Source of the DNA: an uncultured Verrucomicrobia subdivision 3 bacterium
GTDB lineage: Bacteria; Verrucomicrobiota; Verrucomicrobiae; Limisphaerales; UBA11358
Assembly (NCBI GenBank): GCA_903921455.1
Contig: CAIXPZ010000097.1
Location: forward strand, 1-7,251
DNA: 7,251 nt
Direction of reading: 5' to 3'
In this document: positions 1-6,367 of the stretch, piece by piece
How the letters are laid out: every line of letters starts with the position of its first letter
How positions within the stretch are numbered: the stretch's first letter is position 1
Notes under the pieces: generated by a model
What the model saw: the letters and a program-made list of their open reading frames with translations, nothing else
Databases searched by the model: none
What the model was told of the DNA's origin: nothing
Program-made: the position numbers and the translations under genes

Positions 1-1
1 A

Positions 2-124
2 TTCGCATTTCGCTGGAACACGCGGCATGACCCCGACGGCAAACGCATGGAGACATTTGCCAGCCAGATCGAAGGCAAACGATTAACCTATCGCCAAGTC
101 TCCCAGACTTTGTGCGTTTGTTAA
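2..124 (+). CDS. C-terminal end of an IS1595/ISXO2-type transposase (partial, runs off the left edge)
   Basis: The frame is open from the first bases and ends at TAA 122-124, giving 40 residues. They begin FAFRWNTRHDPDGKRMETF and continue through an EGKRLTYRQV segment. This arrangement (aromatic-x-FRWNTR, then DG, then a GKRLTYR stretch near the C-terminus) is what I know from the end of the ISXO2-like DDE transposase domain of IS1595-family elements. Such enzymes catalyse cut-and-paste transposition of their own insertion sequence. The catalytic DDE residues would lie left of the window, so it cannot be judged whether the gene is intact. No clear terminal inverted repeat can be identified to the right, since the left end is not visible for comparison. 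The assignment rests on a short sequence pattern recalled from memory. Confidence 0.62.
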   Translation, partial: FAFRWNTRHDPDGKRMETFASQIEGKRLTYRQVSQTLCVC

Positions 125-320
125 GTATACAAGCCCGCAATTCTTGTCTCCCCCGAAGGTGGGAGTTACAACCGGCCGAGCCTCTGCCAGTCTGTGGGCG
201 ACATGCGGCAACATTATTCTCGGGCTTCACTCGGCCTCCGAGGGCGTGGCTCCAACCCTGTAAGTTGGCGGCCGCATGCCGCTGCCGAGTGACGTGGAGT
301 TGCCTTTGAATACCAGCAAA

Positions 321-1844
321 ATGAAAACTAAATTCCCCATCATCGCACTATGTTTCCTGTCCAGCGGTTGGTGTCTTCCCGCCCAGACCCACAGCGATCT
401 GGCCAATCCTGCCGACACCTTGGTGATCAGCCCCGCCCAGCCCCTGGCCGTGGCCGAAAAGAAATTGCGCCAGACCGTGTTTGCTCGTTGTCAGGAAATG
501 CTGGCTGCGCCGGCTGGCCAGTTCGGCGCCCAGCCTTCGGCCGCAGTGTTCCCCGGGCCGGTGGCGCCCGGCACCGTGCGTATTGCGCGCACCGTCAAGC
601 TCCAGCATGTGCCGCCGGATGCCGCGATGCTGCGGCTCATCACGCCGCTGGACTATTCCGATCCATTTTCGCCCAACCTGTATTCCACCGCCCTGTATGC
701 CGCGCCGGGGGAAGTCGTGTCGGTGGAAATCCCCGAGGCGCTGGTGGGAAAACTGCAGGTGCAGATCGGCTGCCACTCCGACAACCTGAATGAATGGGTG
801 GCCGCCGGCGAGCCGTGGCGCCGGATGCCGCTGCTGGTGAATCATACGCTCCTGAAATCCACGCACACGCTCGCCTCCAATCCCTTTGGCGGCCTGATTT
901 ACATCACCTGTCCGCCCACCAATGCCGCGTGGTCGGCGGATATCACCATTTCCAACGCCGTCATGGCGCCGGAGTTTATTCTGGGCCAGACCACCGATGC
1001 CGGGTGGAAAACCATGGTTGAATCTTCCGGTGCGCCTTGGGGCGAACTCTGCACCAGCAACCTCATCATCATGCTCCCCACCCATGTGCTGAAAAAAATC
1101 TCCGACCCGACGGCGCGCATGCAGCTTTGGGACAACGTCATTGGCGCCGAAATGGACCTGGCGCAACTTCCCACGCCTTTTTACCGGGCGCAACGGCTGG
1201 TCACCGACGTGCATATCGGCGGCGGCTTCATGCACAGCGGCTATCCCATCATGGTGCATCATTGTCCGGAGAAAAATATGAGCACGGAGGATTTCATCTC
1301 CGATCCCGCGCAGTTTGCCCAGCCCGCCAATGGCGGCCCCAACTGGGGTTTCTTCCATGAGATCGGCCATAACATGCAGAACCAGGACTGGGTCTTTGAC
1401 GGCACGACCGAGGTCAGTGTGAATCTGTTTTCGCTGTATTCATTCGATAAAATCGCCGGCGGCCGCGACAATGCGCACGCTGGCGTTTCCAATAAGGGCA
1501 CCCAGAAAATGCTCCGCAGCTATTTCAGCCGGCCGGCCGATTTCAAAAAGTGGCAGGCCGATCCTTTTTTGGCCCTCACCACGTTCCGGCTGATTCAAAA
1601 CGATTTCGGCTGGGAATTGTTCAAGCGCGCCTTCCGCCGTTATCAGGAGCTGCCCGACGATCAGCGGCCCAGGGGCGACGACGAAAAACGCGATCGCTTT
1701 GTCCGTTACTTCTCGGAGGCGGCTGGGCGCAACTTCGCTCCTTACTTTTCCCTGTGGGGCATTCCGCTGTCTGACGGATTGAAGCACGACCTTAAAAAAT
1801 ATCCCGAATGGATTCCCTATAACTTTCCCCCCCGGGCCGATTAA
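321..1844 (+). CDS. Secreted M60-family (enhancin/mucinase-like) zinc metallopeptidase
   Basis: A 507-residue protein. Residues 1-21 look like a Sec signal peptide: MKTK, a hydrophobic core and a likely cut near LPA-QT. The cysteine at 18 is preceded by SGW, not a lipobox, so a lipoprotein is unlikely. Residues about 85-200 resemble the N-terminal half of the M60 domain, with STALYAAPGEVV at 122-133, RRMP at 167-170 and NPFGGLIYI at 187-195. The zinc site is HEIGH at 346-350, in the longer HEIGHNMQN, with E364 of TTEVSVN as probable third ligand; this is the gluzincin pattern HExxH-x(13)-E. M60 enzymes cleave glycosylated proteins such as mucins, so an extracytoplasmic glycoprotein substrate is inferred. 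No carbohydrate-binding module is present; the protein is essentially the catalytic unit. ATG 321 was chosen because it begins the signal peptide directly. TTG 306 has a better-spaced GGAG (296-299) and would add only five residues. A GNAT gene follows after 40 bp. Confidence 0.87.
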   Translation: MKTKFPIIALCFLSSGWCLPAQTHSDLANPADTLVISPAQPLAVAEKKLRQTVFARCQEMLAAPAGQFGAQPSAAVFPGPVAPGTVRIARTVKLQHVPPDAAMLRLITPLDYSDPFSPNLYSTALYAAPGEVVSVEIPEALVGKLQVQIGCHSDNLNEWVAAGEPWRRMPLLVNHTLLKSTHTLASNPFGGLIYITCPPTNAAWSADITISNAVMAPEFILGQTTDAGWKTMVESSGAPWGELCTSNLIIMLPTHVLKKISDPTARMQLWDNVIGAEMDLAQLPTPFYRAQRLVTDVHIGGGFMHSGYPIMVHHCPEKNMSTEDFISDPAQFAQPANGGPNWGFFHEIGHNMQNQDWVFDGTTEVSVNLFSLYSFDKIAGGRDNAHAGVSNKGTQKMLRSYFSRPADFKKWQADPFLALTTFRLIQNDFGWELFKRAFRRYQELPDDQRPRGDDEKRDRFVRYFSEAAGRNFAPYFSLWGIPLSDGLKHDLKKYPEWIPYNFPPRAD

Positions 1845-1884
1845 ATTCGCCTATGCTGCTGGTCCAATTTTAAGCGGGATTCGT

Positions 1885-2310
1885 ATGTTCGTGGTGAAAC
1901 GCTTTACCTTTCAGGATGCGGCGCTGAAGGCGCAGGCGTTTGCCATCCGGCACGCGGTGTTTGTCCGCGAGCAGGGGATTGCCGCCGCCTTGGAATATGA
2001 CCAGGAAGAAGCCGCGCATCATTACTTGCTGTTGCACGATCATCAGCCGGTTGCCACCGCCCGTTGGCGGAAGACGGGACCGGGCATTAAACTGGAGCGT
2101 TTCGCCGTGTTGTCACCCTGCCGCAACCGCGGGATCGGCGCCTTTCTGCTTCAGGAAGTGTTGTCGGATGTTTCGGCGGCGGGGGAGATGATTTATCTGC
2201 ATGCGCAACTGCGCGCCGTGCCGTTTTATGAGCGCAATGGTTTTCACCAATCCGGCAACCCGTTTACCGAAGCGGGCCTCGCCCACTTCCTGATGGAATA
2301 TGCGGTCTAG
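1885..2310 (+). CDS. GNAT-family N-acetyltransferase
   Basis: A 141-residue cytoplasmic protein of standard single-domain GNAT length. Such enzymes transfer the acetyl group of acetyl-CoA to an amine; the substrate cannot be read from the sequence. The acetyl-CoA-binding motif A is RNRGIG at 80-85, following the strand LERFAV at 70-75. An early IRHAVFVREQGI segment (21-32), EYDQEEAAHHYLL, PVATARW and a late YLHAQ-AVPFYERNGF stretch (about 104-120) are all usual in the small family that includes YjcF-like predicted acetyltransferases. ATG 1885 is preceded only by a weak GCGGGA-like ribosome site. The gene starts 40 bp after the M60 gene and may share its transcript. A terminator-like hairpin overlaps its stop codon. 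Confidence 0.9.
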   Translation: MFVVKRFTFQDAALKAQAFAIRHAVFVREQGIAAALEYDQEEAAHHYLLLHDHQPVATARWRKTGPGIKLERFAVLSPCRNRGIGAFLLQEVLSDVSAAGEMIYLHAQLRAVPFYERNGFHQSGNPFTEAGLAHFLMEYAV

Positions 2311-2320
2311 CCGCATTTTT
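2300..2320 (+). terminator. Small terminator-like hairpin overlapping the GNAT stop codon
   Basis: ATGCGG (2300-2305) and CCGCAT (2311-2316) form a perfect 6-bp stem around the 5-nt loop TCTAG, which contains the TAG stop. Five T residues follow (2316-2320). The geometry fits a modest intrinsic terminator for the M60-GNAT unit. The stem is short, so it may be leaky. Confidence 0.45.
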
Positions 2321-2371
2321 CATATGCCGCCCTTGTCCCCAACACTGGTGACAAGACGAAATTCATGGATC

Positions 2372-2380
2372 TGTTAATCT
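2372..2380 (+). promoter_or_regulatory. Possible extended -10 element for the candidate small RNA
   Basis: TG at 2372-2373, one base, then TAATCT at 2375-2380. It sits seven bases before the first hairpin. No convincing -35 lies at 16-18 bp; GTGACA at 2348-2353 is 21 bp away. The ten bases CTGTTAATCT match CTGATAATCT of the upstream rRNA promoter candidate at 9 of 10 positions, which is mild support. Confidence 0.25.
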
Positions 2381-2386
2381 AAAGGC

Positions 2387-2462
2387 GTTGGGAGTAGTGA
2401 CCCAACCGAAAAACAAGTGTTGTTGATCGAGGCCGGAGTAGTGTCCGGCCTCTTTTCTTTTT
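2387..2462 (+). ncRNA. Candidate two-hairpin small RNA with a duplicated apical motif
   Basis: Hairpin 1 is GTTGGG (2387-2392) with CCCAAC (2401-2406). Hairpin 2 is GAGGCCGGA (2429-2437) with TCCGGCCTC (2444-2452), followed by TTTTCTTTTT. The tops of the two hairpins share GGAGTAGTG(A/T)CC (2391-2402 and 2435-2446, 11 of 12 identical), while the outer stems GTTG/CAAC and GAGGCC/GGCCTC are unrelated in sequence yet each self-complementary. That combination suggests selection on RNA structure with a presented loop. The 22-nt linker includes AACAA-GTG-TTGTT, which could form a weak third stem. A possible extended -10 (TG-T-TAATCT, 2372-2380) would start a transcript near 2387; no good -35 is seen. 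The gene downstream is on the other strand, so a cis-acting riboswitch is unlikely. I do not recognise the RNA. A 3' UTR of the GNAT transcript is the main alternative. Confidence 0.4.
2429..2462 (+). terminator. Strong rho-independent terminator
   Basis: A perfect 9-bp GC-rich stem, GAGGCCGGA (2429-2437) with TCCGGCCTC (2444-2452), has the 6-nt loop GTAGTG and is followed directly by TTTTCTTTTT (2453-2462). On the minus strand no T tract follows the stem, so it works only for rightward transcription. It ends either the GNAT transcript or the candidate small RNA, and shields the convergent helicase gene from read-through. Confidence 0.88.
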
Positions 2463-2494
2463 AGCGGATGCCCGATATTCCGGCAAACCGCCGG

Positions 2495-5044
2495 TCAGGT
2501 GAGGCTCCCCATCCGCTGCAGGCGCAATTGCGGTTCGCCCTGTTTCCGCGATTCACCCAGGTCCACTTCGAACTCCGCTACCCAATCGTTGTCTCCCTTC
2601 GGATCCACGAGCATTTGTTGCACGCGCCAGGACTTTTTATCCTCGGACGGCGTGGCGTAGGTGTGGCGCGCATTGCGGGCGTTCGGGTCGAGGCAGAGTC
2701 GTTCGTGGTCAGCCTCGTAAGCTTCCATGATTTTATCCAGCCGGTCGGGCGTCCACGCCACCCCGTCGGCATCTAGCGATGAAACCAGATTCGTAATGGC
2801 CGTTTCATAATCGGCGACCACCAGTCCGCGCAGGAAAATAAAAATCCGGTTGCGGATGCTCGCGGTGAACGCTTTGGTGTCGCGCGTGATGTCCGCGGCG
2901 GCTTCCCCGGCGCCGGCCGGGCGCACTTCCTGGGCCTCGGCGCGCTGGTAATTCGGATTGCGCATCTTCTCCCATTCGTCGAGCAGGCTGGAGTCCACCT
3001 GCCGGATCATGGTGCCCAGGTAGAGTTCCATTTCCCGCACCGGATCGTTCTTGGCGGTGTCGGGCACGGTCTGCGTGAGCACCTTGAAAACCCTGTTGAC
3101 ATGCCGCAGCAGCAGGCCTTCGGCGCGCTGCAGTTCATAGAGTTTGATGTAATCCGCGAAGGATCGGAATTCCTCGAACATCTCCCGCACGATGGATTTG
3201 GGCCGGATATTTTCCTGGCCCACCCACGGATGCCGGTCGGCAAACGCATTGAAGGTGGCATAGACGAACTCGCGGTTCGGCTTCGGGTATTCGCACTTCT
3301 CGAGTTCCTCCATCCGCTGGTCGTATTCGATGCCTTCAAACTTCATCTCGGCCATCTTCTGATCCTTCACCTTGTCAAGCTGCTTGCGCAGGATGGCGGC
3401 CGGGTCCTCCAGGATGGATTCGACGAGCGTCAGCAGCACGAGGGCGTAATCCGGCGCCTGCGGATCAAGCAATGGAATCGTCTCCAGCAGATACAGCGAG
3501 AGCACCTGGTCCATCGAGAAATCATCCTGCAGCTCGATGTTGACGCGCAGCGACGCGCCGTCGTCGGTCTTGGGGATGAACTCCACGATCTTCCGCTCTA
3601 CCAGCGAGCGGAACAACTGCCACGCGCGTTGCGTGTGCGCTTTCTTTTGTTTCGGTGTTTCGTGACAATCGCGGATCAACTGTTGCATCGCGGCGCAGCC
3701 GTCGCCGTGGCGGCTGAGCACATTCAACAGCATCGCGTGCGTGACCTGGAAGCGGGAGGTCAGCTTCTCCGGCTGAGCGGCGATGAGGCGGAGGTAGGTG
3801 TTCTTGTCCCAATTGACGAAATTTTTTTCGGGCGGCTGGCGTTTCACCGTTTTCTTGCCGTCGCGCGCCGTCTTTTCCGCGAGTTTGAGGTTTTCGATGA
3901 CGTGCTCCGGGGCCTGGGCGACAACCCAGCCTTTATCATCAAAACCCTTGCGCCCGGCGCGTCCGCCGATCTGGTGGAAATCCCGCGCGCTCAAAATGCC
4001 CGTCTTCTGGCCGTCGAACTTGCACAGCCGCGTGAAGAGGACCGTGCGGATCGGCACATTGATGCCCACGCCCAGCGTGTCCGTGCCGCAGATGACCTTG
4101 AGCAGCCCTTTCTGCGCGAGCTGCTCCACCAGCCCGCGATATTTCGGCAGCAGCCCCGCGTGATGCAGTCCGATGCCGTGCCGCAGCCACTTCTTGATCT
4201 CCGGACCATAGGGGCTGGTGAATTTGAAATGTTCCAGCGTGCTCGCGATGGCCGCTTTCTCCTCGCGCGTGCAGACGTTGATGCTGGTGAAATCCTGCGC
4301 GCTTTCCGCCGCGTCCAATTGCGTGAAATGCACGACATACACCGGCGCGCGCCCGCTGGCGACGAGGCTTTCCAGGGTTTTGGCCAGCGGCAGTTCCGAA
4401 TATTCATGCGCCAACGGCACGGGCCGGTCGGTGGCGGAAACCGTCACGGTGGGCCGCCCTGTGAGCCGCGTCAGCTCTGTCTCAAAAAACGCCGTGTCGC
4501 CCAGCGTGGCGGACATGAGCAGAAAACGCGTCTGCGGCAGTGTCAGCAGCGGCACCTGCCACGCCCCGCCGCGCTCGCGGTCGGCGTAGTAATGAAACTC
4601 GTCCATGACCACGTCTTGCACGCTGGCCGCCGTGCCTTCGCGCAGCGCGATGTTCGCCAGGATTTCCGCCGTGCAACAGAGGATGGGCGCCTCGCGGTTC
4701 ACTGAGGCGTCCCCGGTGCTGAGCCCCACGTTGTCCGGGCCGAACTCGCGGCACAGCGCCATGAACTTCTCGTTCACCAGCGCCTTGATCGGGCAGGTAT
4801 AAATCGAGCGTTTGCCCTTGGCGATCGCCTGAAAATGCAGCGCCGCCGCCACCAGTGATTTGCCGGAACCCGTGGGTGTGTTGAGAATGACGTTCTTTTC
4901 GTCAAATATTTCCAGAATGGCGTTTTCCTGCGCCGGATAAAGCTGAAGCTGGCGGTCAGCCACGTAGTCGAGAAATTTTTCCAGCAACCGGTCGTTGCTG
5001 GCTTTCTCAACCCGCGGAATCAGATCATAAAGGGTTGCGGCCAC
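2495..5044 (-). CDS. Ski2-like DExH-box RNA helicase with C-terminal DUF3516 region
   Basis: An 849-residue ATP-dependent helicase, probably acting on RNA in the cytoplasm. Helicase motifs appear in order: a Q-like LYPAQ at 35-39, motif I TPTGSGKS at 56-63, Ia [11 protein letters not shown] at 83-93, a TAEILAN segment at 125-131, motif II DEFH at 148-151, motif III SAT at 178-180, HHAGLLP at 294-300, motif [13 protein letters not shown] at 320-331 and motif [12 protein letters not shown] at 358-367. HHAGLLP and QIGGRAGR place it with the Ski2/Mtr4 group. From about residue 405, segments such as [49 protein letters not shown] and RQVSD-like [17 protein letters not shown] match what I recall of the DUF3516 tail. 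DEFH in place of DEVH is usual in that subfamily. The start is GTG (5042-5044), because an in-frame TAG lies four codons upstream and no earlier start exists; no clear ribosome site is visible. The physiological substrate is unknown. Confidence 0.92.
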   Translation of the reverse strand: MAATLYDLIPRVEKASNDRLLEKFLDYVADRQLQLYPAQENAILEIFDEKNVILNTPTGSGKSLVAAALHFQAIAKGKRSIYTCPIKALVNEKFMALCREFGPDNVGLSTGDASVNREAPILCCTAEILANIALREGTAASVQDVVMDEFHYYADRERGGAWQVPLLTLPQTRFLLMSATLGDTAFFETELTRLTGRPTVTVSATDRPVPLAHEYSELPLAKTLESLVASGRAPVYVVHFTQLDAAESAQDFTSINVCTREEKAAIASTLEHFKFTSPYGPEIKKWLRHGIGLHHAGLLPKYRGLVEQLAQKGLLKVICGTDTLGVGINVPIRTVLFTRLCKFDGQKTGILSARDFHQIGGRAGRKGFDDKGWVVAQAPEHVIENLKLAEKTARDGKKTVKRQPPEKNFVNWDKNTYLRLIAAQPEKLTSRFQVTHAMLLNVLSRHGDGCAAMQQLIRDCHETPKQKKAHTQRAWQLFRSLVERKIVEFIPKTDDGASLRVNIELQDDFSMDQVLSLYLLETIPLLDPQAPDYALVLLTLVESILEDPAAILRKQLDKVKDQKMAEMKFEGIEYDQRMEELEKCEYPKPNREFVYATFNAFADRHPWVGQENIRPKSIVREMFEEFRSFADYIKLYELQRAEGLLLRHVNRVFKVLTQTVPDTAKNDPVREMELYLGTMIRQVDSSLLDEWEKMRNPNYQRAEAQEVRPAGAGEAAADITRDTKAFTASIRNRIFIFLRGLVVADYETAITNLVSSLDADGVAWTPDRLDKIMEAYEADHERLCLDPNARNARHTYATPSEDKKSWRVQQMLVDPKGDNDWVAEFEVDLGESRKQGEPQLRLQRMGSLT

Positions 5045-5099
5045 AGGCCGCGAATTCTACTACTTGTCAGCCCGGCTGAGAAGCAAGATGAACCGGGGG

Positions 5100-5396
5100 C
5101 TAAATCGTTGCTCCTCCAAAAAATTTCCCCGACCAGCCCGCTGCCTTGTGCAACCATGCGGGCATCCTTGCGCGCTGCGCTTTATAAAATGTTTGAAGCG
5201 CCGGACGGCTTGAAAAGGCGTCGGTCTGGAGCTTGCCGCGAACAAGCTTGCCGCCCCCTTTGACTCTTGCATAATACATTTCGGTGCGAATGTATCGGAG
5301 TCGGTTGGCGTGGTTGAAGAATATCTGCCATTTTCCATCCGGAGAAATGGCGGTAGGCTGCGTTTCGGCGGGCCTGGGTGTCAGGGGCGTTTTCAT
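5100..5396 (-). pseudogene. Probable tyrosine-recombinase (integrase) remnant, N-terminal domain only
   Basis: A 98-residue frame with residues about 28-75 reading as NHANRLRYIRTEMYYARV, a GGKLVRGKLQTDAF stretch and LQTFYKAQRARM. This follows the pattern (YxxxxxYYARxKxGGKxxRxxLxTDxF, then an LxxFxKxxR helix) that I know from the N-terminus of tyrosine recombinases common in Verrucomicrobia. That region is the arm-binding/core-binding entry; the catalytic domain with R-H-R-Y is absent. The frame ends in a short unrelated tail (FFGGATI), and no catalytic sequence is seen in the remaining 55 bp before the helicase gene. The second ATG (5394-5396) was chosen because AAGGA precedes it by four bases; an upstream ATG (5406-5408) adds four residues. 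It lies about 90 bp from the 5' end of a tRNA gene, a common neighbourhood for integrases. It could instead be a short expressed protein of unknown role. Confidence 0.45.
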
Positions 5397-5484
5397 GACG
5401 TCCTTCATGCGGGATGCAGCGGCGGGGTATCTGGCCGATTTTTAGGGGCCCGAATAATTTTTAATACGCTTAAACAAGCTATTT

Positions 5485-5561
5485 GCGTCTGTAGCTCAGT
5501 TGGATAGAGCACCTGCCTTCTAAGCAGGTTGTCGCGCGTTCGATTCGCGCCAGACGCACCA
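5485..5561 (+). tRNA. tRNA-Arg, anticodon TCT (reads AGA/AGG)
   Basis: A complete cloverleaf. The acceptor stem is GCGTCTG (5485-5491) with CAGACGC (5551-5557), followed by discriminator A and an encoded CCA (5559-5561). The D stem pairs GCTC with GAGC. The anticodon stem is CCTGC (5512-5516) with GCAGG (5524-5528), and its loop CTTCTAA gives anticodon TCT at 5519-5521. The variable loop is five bases (TTGTC). The T stem is GCGCG (5534-5538) with CGCGC (5546-5550) around TTCGATT. The gene is intact, with no copy of its 3' end seen elsewhere in the window, so no attachment-site duplication is visible here. Confidence 0.97.
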
Positions 5562-5736
5562 TGTTTACTGAAACGCGGACTTGCCCGCCGTCGTGGCGAG
5601 AAAATTGGCAACCGGGTTATTAGACCCGCCAGAATCCCGTCACCCTGCTGACCGCTGACATTTCCCGTGACAAACCATCCCGCATGTAAACCGTTCCTTC
5701 GCTAGGGCCGTCCAGTTAGGTGCCAGCCGGGTGGCT

Positions 5737-5821
5737 GTTATGCGCTGCAGCGACGTCCGTGCGATGGAGTTGATTGCTGCGATCATGAGCGCGCGCCGCT
5801 TGGCGAGCCATGGCGCATAAC
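5737..5821. repeat. 9-bp inverted repeat with 67-bp interior
   Basis: GTTATGCGC (5737-5745) and GCGCATAAC (5813-5821) are exact reverse complements. The interior holds the palindrome GCTGCAGC (5744-5751, overlapping the left arm) and a small CGCC-GCTT-GGCG hairpin. It could be the base of a structured RNA or the ends of a decayed miniature element; chance cannot be excluded in GC-rich DNA. Confidence 0.3.
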
Positions 5822-5834
5822 TCGCTGCGTGTGG

Positions 5835-5863
5835 CATTGAATACAATGGTATTGAATCCAATG
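5835..5863. repeat. Tandem near-palindromic repeat, 15-bp period
   Basis: ATTGAATACAATG (5836-5848) is followed by ATTGAATCCAATG (5851-5863): 12 of 13 bases match, at a 15-bp period. Each copy is itself a short palindrome (CATTG-aata-CAATG and ATTG-aatc-CAAT). Such an arrangement resembles a pair of binding sites for a dimeric regulator, but no adjacent gene is supported, so function is open. Confidence 0.5.
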
Positions 5864-6281
5864 TGCCTCGCGGTCGCATCGGTTTCGCCCCGAAATTAAT
5901 GCGCGGGAATTTACCGGGCGCCTTCCCCGGTGTGTCAGGCGGGGGAGATGCTCGCGGCAATTTGCTGGCGGGAAACAGAAAGTAAAATCGGCTTAGCCGG
6001 CGGCGTGCTGCGTTGGCAAACGAGCTCACTTGCTGTCGTGGAAAGAATCATCATATCGGTGTTGGCGATAGTGCTGGATGGAGTAAAATTGGTTGCGGTG
6101 GTGACGGCGGTGGCGAAAAGTTCGGATCTGCGCGTGATCGTCGCGTTTGCCCGCGAAATCATCACCCCGGAAAGGTGATCTTTGCTCGTAACGCTTACTA
6201 AAAGGCTTGGGCACCAAGTCCAATGATGCCGATTCATGTAATTGACAGCGCCGCTCTAATTGGTCTGGCGTTGATAATTAT

Positions 6282-6309
6282 TTGATTCCGGAATCTCTGC
6301 CTGTAGAAT
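6282..6309 (+). promoter_or_regulatory. Candidate promoter for the Zincin_1 metalloprotease gene
   Basis: TTGATT (6282-6287) and TAGAAT (6304-6309) are separated by 16 bp and match the sigma-70 hexamers at 4 and 5 of 6 positions. Transcription would start near 6316, giving a leader of about 50 nt. This is by eye only; other weak candidates exist nearby. Confidence 0.35.
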
Positions 6310-6367
6310 TTTAATCGCGCGCTATTACCTAGGAAAATTGCCCTCCATGATCGGATAAAAATCACCC

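Larger units (their letters stand above)
5562..6367. other. 806-bp region without a supportable gene
   Basis: Several frames of 60-130 codons exist on both strands, but none shows a domain, a recognisable motif or a good ribosome site, and they overlap one another. A hairpin CGGGT (5613-5617) with ACCCG (5624-5628) follows the tRNA but has no T tract. The stretch holds a tandem near-palindromic repeat (5835-5863), a 9-bp inverted repeat (5737-5745 with 5813-5821), and a hairpin GGCTTGG (6204-6210) with CCAAGTC (6214-6220). It may be decayed DNA, possibly linked to the integrase remnant across the tRNA; that is a guess. Confidence 0.5.

Noticed and set aside
338..383. Lipoprotein signal at the M60 N-terminus (cysteine at residue 18)
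   Set aside because: The residues before the cysteine are SGW; a tryptophan directly before it does not fit a lipobox. An ordinary signal peptide cut near LPA-QT fits better.
348..1370. A 340-codon open frame on the minus strand
   Set aside because: It is antisense to the M60 protease, whose motifs and signal peptide are clear. Its His/Arg/Gly-rich product is typical of the shadow of GC-rich coding DNA.
2387..2462. Resemblance to the guanidine-II (mini-ykkC) riboswitch, which also has two hairpins with like loops
   Set aside because: Those loops carry ACGR, which is absent here, and the gene downstream is on the opposite strand, so there is no regulated gene in cis.
2480..2494. Hairpin CCGGC-AAACC-GCCGG just past the helicase stop, as its terminator
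   Set aside because: No T tract follows on the minus strand; the stem is only 5 bp.
3101..4705. A 534-codon open frame on the plus strand
   Set aside because: It lies entirely within the helicase gene on the other strand. The helicase motifs run continuously across it, and the antisense product has no recognisable domain.
5640..6029. A 129-codon frame on the minus strand
   Set aside because: No domain or motif, Ser/Arg/Pro/Ala-rich composition, no ribosome site, and overlap with equally long frames on the other strand.
5930..6237. Overlapping frames on both strands (hydrophobic on plus, Ser/Thr-rich on minus)
   Set aside because: They mirror each other as expected for chance antisense pairs. 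The plus frame needs a GTG start without a ribosome site, and neither resembles a known family.
6242..6278. Promoter from the perfect TTGACA at 6242-6247 with GATAAT at 6273-6278
   Set aside because: The spacer is 25 bp, far outside the 16-18 bp range.
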